A DNA stretch of 64,000 bases from Anthoceros angustus (taxonomy: Eukaryota; Streptophyta; Anthocerotopsida; Anthocerotales; Anthocerotaceae), in assembly GCA_010909165.1 (NCBI GenBank), contig VJWM01000044.1:806001-870000 (forward strand), read 5' to 3'. A program made the position numbers and the translations under genes. The notes under the pieces were generated by a model. The model had not been told where the DNA came from. It did no database searches and worked only from the letters and a program-made list of their open reading frames with translations. Below are positions 33,143-43,250 of this stretch, one piece after another. Positions within the stretch are counted from its first letter, which is position 1. Every line of letters begins with the position of its first letter.

Positions 33143-35232
33143 ATGGACCCGGACGAGGCCAAAGCGACAAGCACCTTCAATCCAGTGGGCTGGGAGAGCC
33201 TGCAAGATGGCATGGTTGGCTCCAATGACGACAAAACCATGACCGCAGACGGATCCATCGACCTCCGAGGCCGCCCCATAAGCAAGCTCAAGACCGGCGG
33301 ATGGAAGGCCTGCTTCTACATTTTCGGTACCCCACGGCAGGCACAGTTTTATGCAATCTGTGATTGATTGCATGTAAGATTAGAATTGCTTCCTTCCTTG
33401 CCAGTTTCCGCAAGCAATGCAACATGATTCCTGCTTGCCAACGCTCGCCTTCCATTCCCAATCGCGCTGCACGCAGGGCAGGAGACAGCGGAAAGGATTG
33501 CGTACTACGGCATCAGCTCCAACCTGGTGACGTATCTCACGACTGAGCTGCGGGAGGGACTGGCTACCGCGGCCAAGAACGTGAACAACTGGAATGGAAG
33601 CGTCTTCTTGTTCCCGATCCTGGGAGCGGTTGTGGCCGACTCGTTCCTCGGCCGCTACTGGACCATCGTCATCTTCTCCCTCGTCTACGCGCTGGTAAGC
33701 TCAAGCCCTTCCTGCTCCACCTGAGATGCCATTCGCAGCAGCTAGGGCATAACATGAACGACATCCATGGCTGAGCTCGAGCTTGTCCGACCTCTTTGTA
33801 GGCCGCCTTGATGCTCACGGCAGCCGTGTCGCTGCGGAGCCTGAGGCCCCCGCCATGCACCGCAAGCTCTTGCAAGGCGGCATCGCGGGGGCAGGTGGCC
33901 GCCTTCTACTTCGCGCTCTACCTGATGGCGGTCGGCAACGGGGGAATGAAGCCGTGCCTGTCGGCCCTTGGAGCAGACCAGTTCGACGAGGAGGACGAGC
34001 GGGAGCGGAAACAGAAGCTCTCCTTCTTCAACTTCTGGTACGTAGCCATAGCCATAGGCATCCTCTTCGCCGTCACCGTGGTGGTGTACATTCAGGACAA
34101 CGTCGGGTGGGGATGGGGTTACGGGATCCCTACGATGGCTTTGGCTCTAGGCGCGCTCGTCTTCCTCCTCGGCACGCCGTGCTACAGGCACAAGCGGCCG
34201 CTTGGGACGCCGCTGTTGCAGTTTTTCCATGTCTTTGTCGCCGCAGCTCGTTCCCGGCCGCGGCCATCCGCAGACCTCTACGAGCACCCGCCGCAGCACT
34301 ACCACAAGACGGGCAGGAGGCAAGTCTTGCATACCGACACTCTCCGCTTCCTGGACAGAGCGGCGGCCCGGAGCAGCCCTTGGGAAGAAGGCTCGGAGAA
34401 GAATCCATGGCGGCTGTGCACGGTGACGCAGGTGGAGGAGGTGAAGGTGTTCCTGCGCGTGGTGCCGATCTGGTGCACCAGCCTCATGTTCTCGGTGGTG
34501 TACGCCCAGGGCTCCACCCTCTTCGTGAAGCAGGCGGCCACAATGGACGCGCGGCTGGGGCCGGGGTTCACCATCCCCCCGGCCTCCTTCGCGATCTTCT
34601 CGGTGCTGCCCTACCTGGTCGTCACGGTGGCGTATGACAGGCTTATGGTGCCGATTCTAAGGAGGTGGACGGGGCATCCGCGTGGAGTTCCGATCGTGGT
34701 GAAGATGGGGGTCGGGATGGCGTTCTCCATCCTGGCCATGGTGGCTGCTGCGGTCACGGAGGAGAAGCGACTGCGGGTGGCCAGGAGCACCGAGCCCGGG
34801 CGGGAGCTCCCTTTCGTCCCCATGTCCGTCTTCTGGCTGCTGCCGCAGTACGTGATCATGAGCTTCGCGGACTCCTTTGCCATCATCGGGCAGATGGAGT
34901 TCTTCTACCAGGAGGCCCCGGACCACATGAAGAGCGTGGGCACCGCGCTGACGTTGGCCTTGACGGGACTGGGGAGCTTCCTGAGCAGCGCGCTCGTCTC
35001 CATCACCAACAGCGTGTCAGGCCGGCACGGCAGGCCGTGGATTGGCGATACCATTGACAATTCCAGGGTGGACCGCTTCTACTGGACCCTCGCCGTGCTC
35101 AGTGGGATCAACCTAGCTGCCTACGCCTACTTCGCCGCCACCTACACTTCCAGAACCACGCAAAGCGCTGCTCCTGCTCATGAACCTGAACCCGCTACAG
35201 CCGTCTTGGAACTGGCAGTGGCCACACCATGA
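33143..35232 (+). CDS. NPF: NPF (NRT1/PTR family) proton-coupled transporter
   Basis: Three exons, 33143-33326, 33477-33694 and 33802-35232, joined in phase, giving 610 residues, the normal family size. Introns have gt/ag ends (gtacc to acgcag; gtaagc to tttgtag). Plant plasma- or vacuolar-membrane H+ symporters of this family carry nitrate, peptides or hormones; the substrate cannot be told here. Seen: DLRGRP and KTGGWKAC before helix 1, the proton-coupling ExxER motif as ETAERIAYYG (residues about 64-73), LTTELREGLATAAKNVNNW, FLGRYWT, the central loop TPCYRHKRPLGTPLLQ, SPWEEGSEKNPWRLCTVTQV, QGSTLFVKQAATM, the long C-terminal helices with FYQEAPDHMKSVGTAL. About 12 membrane segments. Start chosen at the ATG giving MDPDEAK. 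The frame is open further upstream, but that part is His/Ala-rich and unlike the family. Codons are strongly GC-ending. Confidence 0.93.
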
Positions 35233-36140
35233 CGATCCCACTAGCCCTCGGGTGCCTGCCCGCCTAGGGTTCGAAGCTGTCTATGCCAGTTGATCTACAT
35301 GGGCTGGGGTGGGTCTTCCCCGTAACTCTAGCCCACCGTAGCATGCACGACCTGAAGAAATGGAGCCTTCCAAGGTCCTCGCATTCGAGCGTACTGTCCC
35401 GATGGATGCACGGCCTTCCCGAAATGTAGCTCGTGCTCTTGTGCATGGTCCCAACCCGGTGACAAGACCAGAGCGAAGGCGCTGAAACGAGGCGAAGGTC
35501 GAATTCATGGTGAGCTTACTAGCCATTCAGGAACACGACCCACGCTCCAGTTTGTGGTGAATGATTTTGGGCCAGCTGGTGTCCCGTACGCGTGATGTCA
35601 CAGTGGTTACAGCGGCCGGTGATACTAAACGGGAATTCCAACGTATATAGACTAGTTAGGCTAACGGATAATCCTACATAGCCTGAAGGACTCGAAAGAG
35701 GCAAGAACGTTGGGGCCCGATCACATTTTGGCCACCCATTCTCCAATTCGGAGAGCACAAGAATTCCCCGTTTTCAGCTCGAAAGTACTTTGTTAGTTGG
35801 CACCTACAAGAGGCACCAGGGCCATTTGCTGCCTTGTTGAGACATGAACAGAAGTATTCAAAAGATAACTTTACTCGCTGGCCAGAAGAAGATTAAGAAG
35901 ATCTATCTTTTGAATCTAATAATAGATTCAAAAGATAACTTTGAATCTATTATTAAAGGACGCGGGTGCTTCTCTGGCATATCGGGATGCAATTGATGGC
36001 TAGGGAGTGGGGTTTACATGCTTTTGGGAAATGGGTTCCATTACATTGTCTGAACATGATTTTTGTGAGTGTTTACATATTGTTGACCCCTTGAGTGTGA
36101 TAATATGGCCTCTTCCTTTTAGGCCTTTTATAAAGCTCAG
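35233..36140. other. gene-free sequence downstream of NPF
   Basis: Contains the NPF 3' UTR and intergenic DNA. Two small features: the hairpin at 35905-35936, and repeated ttcaaaagataactt near 35854 and 35926. No protein-like frame. Confidence 0.5.
35905..35936. repeat. perfect 14-bp inverted repeat with 4-nt loop
   Basis: atcttttgaatcta, loop ataa, tagattcaaaagat. A perfect stem in either strand's transcript. It is not followed by a T run that would make it terminator-like, and it is in a eukaryotic context. It may be the remnant of a small fold-back element. Confidence 0.85.
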
Positions 36141-36146
36141 TAGAGA

Positions 36147-36371
36147 AAATTGCGCTTTGCACAGGCCTTCTTTTACCGTTCTTTTAGCTCATGAAAGAAA
36201 TTTGCTCTCCAAACATGAAAATATAAAAGTAGTTTAATTATTTCAGTGAACCCGCGTATGGGGAGAAAATTAAGCTTTGAACATGCCTTCCCTTACCGTC
36301 CTTTTAGCTCACAAGAGAAATTTGTATTCCAAACATGAAAATATTAAAGTAGTTCAATTATTTTCGTGAAC
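36147..36371. repeat. ~120-bp tandem duplication
   Basis: About 36147-36251 and 36268-36371 align along their length (cttttagctcat/ac, gaaagaaatttg/gagaaatttg, ccaaacatgaaaatat, aagtagtt). They mark the left edge of the tRNA-like repeat zone. Related text (tttagcctcat, gagacaat) recurs near 42000-42350. Confidence 0.8.
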
Positions 36372-37180
36372 CTTCGTCTAGGCAGGTCTCCGAATCGTCC
36401 ATAAAGTAAAACTAGAACTACAAATTTATTCTCCTTGCCAAGAATTGAATCCGAATCTAGGCCAGTCTCCAACTCTAGGCTAGTCTTCGGGTCGCGAACG
36501 TCCACAAAGTAACAGTAGAATTTCCAAATTATTCTCGTTTCCAGGAATCGAATCCGAGTCTAGACCAGTTAGTCTCCAGCTCTAGGCTGCTCTCCGGGTT
36601 AGGATGATTCTCGTTAAGGAATCGAATCCGGGTCTAAGCCGGTTAGTCTCCAGCTCTACGCTGCTCTCCTGGTCTGGATGATCCTCGTTGCCGGGAATCG
36701 AATCCGGGTCTAGGCCGGTTAGTCTTTAGCTCTAGGCTGCTCTCCGGGTCGTGATCATCCAGAAAGTAATCGTAGAACTTCAAAAAAATTATTTTTGTAG
36801 CCAGGAATCGAACCAGGGTCTAGGTTGGACAGTCTCGAGCTCTAGGCAGGTCTCTAGGTTGTGATCGTCCACAAATTAACACGAGAACTTTAAAATTATT
36901 CTCATTGCCGGGAATCCAACTCGAGTCTAGGTCGAACTTCGGGTCGTGATCGTCCATAAAGTAACAGTAGAACTTCAACTTCAATATTTTTCGTCACGGG
37001 AATCGAATACGGGTCTAGGCACAGTCCCGAGCTTTAGGCTGGTCTCCGAGTCATGATGTCCATAAAGTAATAGTAAAACTTCAAAATTATTCTCGTCGCC
37101 GAGAATCGAACCCCGGTCTAGGCCGGACTCCGGGTTGTGGATGATCCGAACCTACGTACTTAAACCACCATACTACAACA
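36372..37180 (-). repeat. degenerate tRNA-Asp-like repeat array (left part)
   Basis: At least eight copies of the pattern ggaatcgaa(t/c)ccgggtctagg occur near 36450, 36545, 36615, 36685, 36800, 36910, 36998 and 37098, spaced roughly 70-115 bp. On the minus strand it is a tRNA T-arm/B-box (GGTTCGATTCC). Most copies lack an intact A-box half. The last one (37092-37180) keeps both and ends at the transposon insertion. Confidence 0.8.
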
Positions 37181-37183
37181 AAA

Positions 37184-37206
37184 AACACGATAATTTTTGA
37201 AGGGGG
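37184..37206 (+). repeat. left terminal inverted repeat
   Basis: Starts aacacgataattt and ends gaaggggg, identical to the reverse complement of 40391-40413. Just inside, tctcgaagagggtttt and tctctgaagggggttttt repeat as subterminal motifs. Confidence 0.9.
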
Positions 37207-37949
37207 TGAATAATCTCGAAGAGGGTTTTCTGCAAATAATCTCTGAAGGGGGTTTTTGATGGGCTAAAACAGTTGAGAAGGCATTGAAAAAGCGGCTCGA
37301 AAAAAGGGTGTCACGCGATGTTACTACTTTCCATCCAACAATGTTTGTGGGGAATGGTGGTCGTGGCTTCGAACCTAGGGAATAATGCAAAGTAGGAGCG
37401 GTGAGGGCGGGCGGCCGTTCTGCCGGGAAAAAGACGGTAGCTTCGATTTTGGGAGAAAAATGTGGTTTAGGAAGGACACAACAAAAGCCCACGTGTTCCC
37501 ACGTACATTAACGTAAGAACAGGACTTACAAAATTAACTGGGACCCGGTAAAAAATGAAATTTCATTTTCACTCATCCCCAGAGTTCAATCCTTCGTCAT
37601 CACCGGGTCCGACTTCTCACATTGTCATCACTATCTTAATGCTGACTCTTGCGGGTTATATGAAGCCACGCAACTCATGAGCTTATCCCTTATCGCTTTT
37701 GTCCACCGCATATAGATGTTTCCGTCGTTCAACACAAACCCATAGTATGTGATGACGTTTTCATTCACAAATACCTCCCGTATGTTTTCGGTAATGGACC
37801 TTATTCCTTTTTCCTCTCATTGGACCGGATGGTTACCACCACAGCGGACTATGTATTCTGCACATATCTCCCTTCATACGCATCCGTGTGGTCGGTCCGA
37901 TACCATGGAGAAGAAAGTGAGGTCGTGGCGCTTTTAGCTTCACGTCAAT

Positions 37950-38700
37950 GACCTCCCATTCCGAGCGGCGGTGCGTCGTAGCCGACAGGCGCGCCGGACA
38001 CATCCCCTCGGCCCGTTATGGCCGGCGGCGCCACCATCCACGCTGCGGAGCGGGTGGGCGGGCGGCCGGCCGGCACCCTCGCCAGCGCACCACCGAGGAG
38101 GCCCAACGGTGGCGCGTGGAGGGCGGGCGCCGGCCGGCCGCCCGCCGCCGCACATGTCGGGCGCCGCCGGCGGCCGTCTACCACCCGCCGGGATACCGAC
38201 GGTGCCGCGTGGGGAGAGCGCCGGCGGTGTCGGGCGGGCGCCGCCGGGCGTCGCCTCTGCGCACCACCCGTCGGGATACCGACGGGTGCCTGCGTGGGGA
38301 GAGCGCCGGCGGCCGCGCCACGCCACCCCTAGGGTGGCGGCCCGCTGGCAGTGTATGCCCTCTGCGCACCACCCGCCGGGCCACCGACGGTGCCGCGTGG
38401 GCGCCGGCGCCGCCGCCCCTCCGTCGCCATCCGTCGGGGCCCGGCGGGTGGCGCGCGGCCGGCGCCATCATGGTGGTGCCGCCCGGCGGCCGTCCGACGC
38501 CCTACCTCGCGCGCCACCCGTAGGGCCTCTCGAGTCGGCGTGGAGGGAGGCGCCGCCGGCCGGCGCCTCCACGGCACCACCATGATGGCCACATACGGGT
38601 AGTCGCGGCGCCGGTGGCGCCCGGCCCGCTCAGTGATACACTCGGGAGCCACAAGCGGGTGGCACGCAGAGGGAGGCGCCGCCGCCGGGCGCCGCGCCAC
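37950..38700. repeat. GC-rich minisatellite inside the TIR element
   Basis: Irregular units built from ccaccc(g)tcgggataccgacgg, gtgccgcgtggggagagcg and ccggcggccgc recur roughly every 90-110 bp (for example gataccgacggtgcc at 38193, gataccgacgggtgcc at 38275, ccaccgacggtgccg at 38381). All open frames here are a by-product of high GC. Confidence 0.75.
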
Positions 38701-38712
38701 CCGTTTTAATGA

Positions 38713-39738
38713 GAATGCGCGAGGGATGACGGCGTTGTTGCAATAGCTGTTCCTTTCGTGGAAAAGTATAGGATATTCTTCGCTGACCATTCGGATTGCA
38801 TGCAGCAATTGAAGGATGTGGAGGTCTTGTCGAAACTTCCCGAGGAGTTTCGCCATTTCATATTTGAGATCAATAATTGGAAGGGCTTGGAGAATGAGCA
38901 GCGGGCTTTAGCAGACAAGGACTTGCAAGAGGGACTCCACGTTTTCAACGTTCCATCGACTGAAAAGCAGGTCCAGTACCAGATCGAAGGACGTAATGTT
39001 CTTGACATGCGTGGTTATCTGCGGGGAAGGAGATACACTTTGCTTGTCATGGACGTCCCCCGTGGCTTTGACATCGGTCCTATGGACAAGCGCATGGATT
39101 TGGCCATGTTGGGAACAGTTTTTCAGAGTTTTGAAGAGAAGACCACCAGCGAGGAGTTCAGGCTTATCGTCTTGCATGGAGTTGAAGAAGCCCACACAGT
39201 CAGGGAGTCTATGCGGAAATTGTGTGGGAAGGGAGGCATGGTGTCCTTCATCTGGGACAAGACAAACATGAATAATGACAGAGGCGGATTTGAGACTATC
39301 GAGTACGTGACAGTGGGATGGTGTCTAAAAGCAGGTTGTGCGAGAGACTGGGTTCCTATGATGCCTAACGCCATGCATGGGACTTTCAACAATGGAAGGA
39401 CAGTTATTGGGCACCATGCGTCAAGTCGGGTCCACCTATCGCACGACAAGCTGGTGGTATGCCCTTACCAACGCCCGCTAGGCCTTATGACAAAACTTGT
39501 CAAAACATTCTCCAGGGAAGGATATTGGGTTGTGGATGCTTGTGCAGGGAGCGGCACGACAACATTGGCAGTACTGTTATGTGGCCGGAACTGCATTGCG
39601 ATTGAAGCCGATTTGAGGTGCGCGGGGTACATTGAACAACGCATACATGGTGTACAAGTCCTACCCGGAGGAAGAGCTAACGTTCGAGCCGCATCGCAGG
39701 GTCCATCGATTACGGGCAAAGGAGGTTTGCATAAGTGA
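38713..39738 (+). CDS. DNA N4/N6-methyltransferase-like protein of the TIR element, 5' partial
   Basis: The open frame has no ATG at its start; the first is at about codon 30. Protein features: LPEEFRHFIFEINNWKGLE, RYTLLVMDVPRGFDIGP, LIVLHGVEEAHTV, VSFIWDKTN, MPNAMHGTFNNGRTVIGHH, and near the C-terminus YWVVDACAGSGTTTLAVLL followed by CIAIEADLRC. The last two are the AdoMet-binding motif I (DxxxGSGTT) and the following acidic loop of amino-methyltransferases. The order, catalytic motif IV then motif I, is that of the beta-class N4/N6 enzymes. Motif IV, normally (D/N/S)PP(Y/F/W), reads DVPRGF, so activity is doubtful. After about 39640 another frame (KSYPEEELTFEPHRRVHRLR) looks more protein-like, suggesting a frameshift near the end. 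Likely carried by the transposon rather than a host gene. Confidence 0.65.
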   Translation, partial: ECARDDGVVAIAVPFVEKYRIFFADHSDCMQQLKDVEVLSKLPEEFRHFIFEINNWKGLENEQRALADKDLQEGLHVFNVPSTEKQVQYQIEGRNVLDMRGYLRGRRYTLLVMDVPRGFDIGPMDKRMDLAMLGTVFQSFEEKTTSEEFRLIVLHGVEEAHTVRESMRKLCGKGGMVSFIWDKTNMNNDRGGFETIEYVTVGWCLKAGCARDWVPMMPNAMHGTFNNGRTVIGHHASSRVHLSHDKLVVCPYQRPLGLMTKLVKTFSREGYWVVDACAGSGTTTLAVLLCGRNCIAIEADLRCAGYIEQRIHGVQVLPGGRANVRAASQGPSITGKGGLHK

Positions 39739-39744
39739 GAAGGA

Positions 39745-40020
39745 TTGCCTTACGGCCAAGTGGTTGCATTGAGTGCCAGAAGGTTGAAGACCACGAGTGG
39801 CGACCTTTTGGATGAGGGTCAGCAAACCCTAGATGCTGTGTGGCAGTCCACACCGTCAGACAATGGGCCCAGGAATGATACTATCGAAGACGAGCAAGCA
39901 ATGGAGGAGAACGATAACTTTGAGGCGGAAGATATGGACCGCCTCCGGAATATGGCGGTGGTTCTTGACTCAGTGTCGGTGCAAGGCATGGATGAGTCCC
40001 CAGGCCGCACTCTTCAATGA
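39745..40020 (+). CDS. small acidic ORF downstream of the MTase-like ORF
   Basis: About 90 codons, ending at 40020. It is rich in Asp/Glu (DTIEDEQAMEENDNFEAEDM) and probably a C-terminal extension or separate tail of the transposon protein. It has no recognisable domain. It lies 7 nt after the stop at 39736-39738, so it may have been one protein before a frameshift. Confidence 0.35.
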   Translation: MPYGQVVALSARRLKTTSGDLLDEGQQTLDAVWQSTPSDNGPRNDTIEDEQAMEENDNFEAEDMDRLRNMAVVLDSVSVQGMDESPGRTLQ

Positions 40021-40390
40021 GTATTGTCGATGCCGATGACCACTCCCTCCTTTAGTAGATGTTTGTTGCAATGTTGTTACGACGATTAAAATGGGACTCC
40101 CTCTAGTACAGGATTGTTTTTATTGTGTTCCACCACTTCAAAGTAAAAGTTTTCGGTTGTACTAAACATATGAAAATGGCAGCCCTCTAAACATTCTACA
40201 AAAATGCAGACGGGCCCGCACCCTACTGTGCTCCATTTCTAGGGTGTTCACTTGAAAGTGTGGCATTTATCACTGGTATGACCTCAGAAAGGGTGTGTGC
40301 ATTATCAAAGTAGGGCTAATACGCTGTTTTAGGTAAGGTGTTCTTCGTGACAAGGGGGTGCTGTGTCGACCGAAGGGGGTTAGTATATTC

Positions 40391-40413
40391 CCCCCTTCAA
40401 AAATTATCGTGTT
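40391..40413 (-). repeat. right terminal inverted repeat
   Basis: Mirror of 37184-37206. Immediately inside, gaagggggttagtatattcc continues into the TIR and can pair as a gaaggggg/cccccttc hairpin. Confidence 0.9.
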
Positions 40414-40459
40414 AAAAACAACAACTTTATTTATGTCCACGGAGGATGGAAGGACCATC

Positions 40460-41020
40460 ATGGGGCAACAAGTTTGGTGTTTGATATAGATGTTCACAAC
40501 ACACTTATAAATTCATTCAAGTTAGGGTTAGGGTACCGCAATTTTGATCATTATATCATTGGTTTGAACTTAAACCACTATCCTACAACGAGTTTGGTGT
40601 TTGACATAGATGTTCACAACATACTTATAAATTCATTCAAGTTAGGGTTAGGGTACCGCAATTTTGATCATTACCGCGTTTTTTTGATCATTATAGCCTT
40701 TCCACAACATGAGAGACAATCTCACTCCCAAAGTGAAAAAGACATGAAAAGAAAAATTATTCTCGAATCTGGGTCTATGCCAAGAAAATGCCAAGAGTAC
40801 CACAATGTTGATCATTACCGCGTTTCTTTCATCATTACTTGTACCATGGTATGTCCCAATGGCATACGCCAAATGGACACACATTTATACATAGATGTTC
40901 ACAACGTTCATTCAAGTTTGGGTTAGGGTACCACAATGTTGATCATTACCGCTTTTCTTTGATCATTACTTGTACCATGGTGTGTACAAATGGCATAGGC
41001 CAAATGGACACACATTTATA
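40460..41020. repeat. tandem copies of the repeat-tail module
   Basis: Units contain agtttggtgttt(g/c)a(t/c)atag, atgttcacaac, cttataaattcattcaa, gttagggttagggtacc, gcaattttgatcattac, at about 40468, 40590, 40800 and 40890. The same tail follows the tRNA-like copies at 41645 and 41880. The telomere-like ttagggttaggg is part of the unit. Confidence 0.85.
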
Positions 41021-41553
41021 ACGTCGCAGGATTAAGCATCGTGCGCTTAGATCGGTACTTAGATGGGGTGCTTGAAGGGAGTGGATGCCCTTGGTGCAAG
41101 TCAGTGGTACCATTCGTCCTTAGTGGACTTAAATAAAATTCTTCTTCTTCTTCTTTCCGCATCATGAGAGACAATCGCATTCCCAACGTGAAAAAAACAT
41201 GAAAAGAAAAAATTAGAGACAATCACAATTCCAACGTGAAAAAAACATGAAAAGAAAAAATTAGAGACAATCACAATTCCAACGTGAAAAAAACATGAAA
41301 AGAAAAATTATTCTCGTTTGCCTGGAATCGAACCCGGGTCTAGGCCGGTCTCCAGGACAATCGCATTCCCAACGTGAAAAAAAACATGAAAATAAAAATT
41401 ATTCTCGTTGCCTGGAATCGAACCCGGGACTAGGCCGGTCTCCAGGACAATCGCATTCCCAACGTGAAAAAACATGAAAAGAAAAATTAGAGACAATCAC
41501 AATCCCAACGTGAAAAAAACATGAAAAGAAAAATTATTCTCATTGCCGGGAAT

Positions 41554-41644
41554 CTCGTTGCCGGGAATCGAACCCGGGTCTAGGCCGGTCTCCGGGTCGT
41601 GGACGATCCCGACCTACGTACTCAAACCACTATACTACAACGAG
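41554..41644 (-). repeat. full-length 91-nt tRNA-Asp-like unit
   Basis: Read on the minus strand: CTCGTTG 5' acceptor strand, A-box TAGTATAGTGG, a GGTCGGGATCG/CGACC-type arm, a long extra arm (GGAGACCGGCCT), B-box GGTTCGATTCC, and the 3' strand CAACGAG, which pairs perfectly with the 5' strand. The first 20 nt and the T-arm match plant tRNA-Asp(GUC) apart from a few positions. At 91 nt rather than 72, the anticodon arm is not canonical, so it is more likely a tRNA-derived repeat head than a working tRNA. Confidence 0.7.
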
Positions 41645-41762
41645 TTTGGTGTTCAACATAGATGTTCATAACATACTTATAAATTCATTCAACTTAGGGT
41701 TAGGGAATCATAATTTTGATCATTACAACATTTGATTGGTCATTATAGTCTGTAAAATTATT

Positions 41763-41853
41763 CTCGTTGCCGGGAATCGAACCCGGGTCTAGGCCGGTCT
41801 CCGTGTCGTGGACGATCCGGACCTACGTACTCAAACCACTATACTACAACGAG
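41763..41853 (-). repeat. second full-length 91-nt tRNA-Asp-like unit
   Basis: Differs from 41554-41644 at only a few positions (tccgtgtcg for tccgggtcg; atccgga for atcccga). It has the same A- and B-boxes and perfect CTCGTTG/CAACGAG ends. It is followed by the same tail module (agtttggt, then acttataaattcattcaac). Confidence 0.7.
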
Positions 41854-43250
41854 TTTGGTACTCAAACCACTTTACTAGAACGAGTTTGGTGTTCAACATA
41901 GAGGTTCATAACATACTTATAAATTCATTCAACTTAGGGTCAGAGTATCATAATTTTGATCATTACAACATTTGATTGGTCATTATAGTCTTTTAGCATC
42001 ATGAGACAAAATTGTACGCCCAAAATGAAACAAAAAATTATTCTCGTTATCAGGGATCAAACTTGTCCAAGCTGGGCACATTTCAATCCTTTTAGCCACA
42101 TGAGAGACAATACATCCCTTTTAACCTTGTGAAAGAAATTCAACAACAATTATTATAACTTTATTTATGTCCGCTAAGGGTGGAAGCACTACCATGGGTC
42201 AAAAATGGTACAACGTAAAAGAGGTGGAAGAAACTAGTACGTCTAAACTAGAGAGAAAGAAGTAGCAACTAAGAAAGTGTTGTAACATAAGAAAAATTTG
42301 GAAAAAGAATTGCATTACAACCCTTTAGCCTCATCAGAGAAAATAGCGCTATGACCTTGAAAACAAGGTTATTCTCATTACTGAGAATCAAACCTGAACT
42401 CAGAATCAAACCAGGGTCTGGGTCGTGGATGACCCGACCTCCGTACTTAAACCACTATATTACAACAACAACAACTTTATTTAGATTCATTAACAACGAC
42501 TTTGGTGTACCATGTAGATGCTCATAACGTACTTATAAGTTATACAAGTTTGAGTTTAATTTTTTGCCTCACTTAAGAACTTTGCCCTCCCAAGATAACA
42601 TGAAAAGCAAATATGAGACTATAAAATTATTTTCGTGGAATCGACTCCGGGTCTAGCCGGTCTTCGACTCATGGACGATCCGACCTACGTACTTACTGAG
42701 CACATATACAGCAACGAATTTGGTGTTCTATGTACATGTTAATGACATACTTGTTTCTTGAAGTTCATGCACGTTCATTTAAGTTAGATTAGGGTATTTC
42801 ATGTTTGATTTAATTCACAATTAATGTAGATGTTCATGACATACTTGTTCTTGAAGTTGATGCAAGTTTATTTAAGTTAGATTAGGGTATTCCATATTCA
42901 ATAATTGATGAAGATGTTCAAGACAGACAAGTTCATTCAAATTAAGTGTGCACTACAAATTAAGTTAGAGTTAGGGCATTGCTTGTTTAAATTTGATCAT
43001 GATTGTTGAAAATTTACGAGATACATAACGTCATGTGGTAAAGTATGATGAGTCAGTTTACCAATTAAGCGAAGTATGAGAACATGTTTCATGTTGTGAG
43101 TAAAGTGATAGGACTTTCTCCACAATATGATCATGCTTGAAGGAGCAAAAGTGAAACAATATAATTTAGTTTCGTTGCTAGGAATCAAACCCTGGTATGT
43201 CTCCAGGTGCTGGAAGATCCGGTCTCTGTACTTGAACCATTCGCACTAAG

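Larger units (their letters stand above)
37184..40413 (+). mobile_element. TIR DNA transposon carrying a DNA methyltransferase-like ORF
   Basis: Perfect 23-bp terminal inverted repeats: 37184-37206 begins aacacgataatttttgaagg, and 40391-40413 is its exact reverse complement. The element is 3.2 kb. The flanks are both parts of one tRNA-like repeat: tactacaacaaa on the left and aaaaacaacaactttattta on the right. The related unoccupied copy at 42469-42485 reads tacaacaacaacaactttat, so the insertion interrupts a known repeat. An A-rich target duplication (aaa) is possible but ambiguous. Contents: subterminal repeats, the GC minisatellite 37950-38700, the MTase-like ORF 38713-39738 and a small acidic ORF. 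No recognisable transposase. Confidence 0.75.
41150..43250 (-). repeat. tRNA-Asp-like repeat array (right part)
   Basis: B-box-like cggaatcgaacccgggtctagg variants occur near 41325, 41410, 41565, 41770, 42395, 42635 and 43180. Two are full length (listed separately). Between 41170 and 41540, short copies are joined by acaatc(g/a)ca(t/a)tcccaacgtgaaaa spacers repeated five or more times. Copies toward 43 kb are increasingly degraded. Confidence 0.85.

Noticed and set aside
37940-38860. Long open frames of ~100-200 codons on both strands
   Set aside because: Same reason: GC-rich minisatellite, all frames open, repeat-encoded composition.
40520-41010. Interstitial telomere
   Set aside because: ttagggttaggg occurs only as part of each repeat tail unit, not as a long telomeric run.
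41554-41853. Functional tRNA-Asp genes
   Set aside because: A- and B-boxes and the acceptor stem are present, but the units are 91 nt and lack a canonical 7-nt anticodon loop with GUC. They belong to a repeat family.
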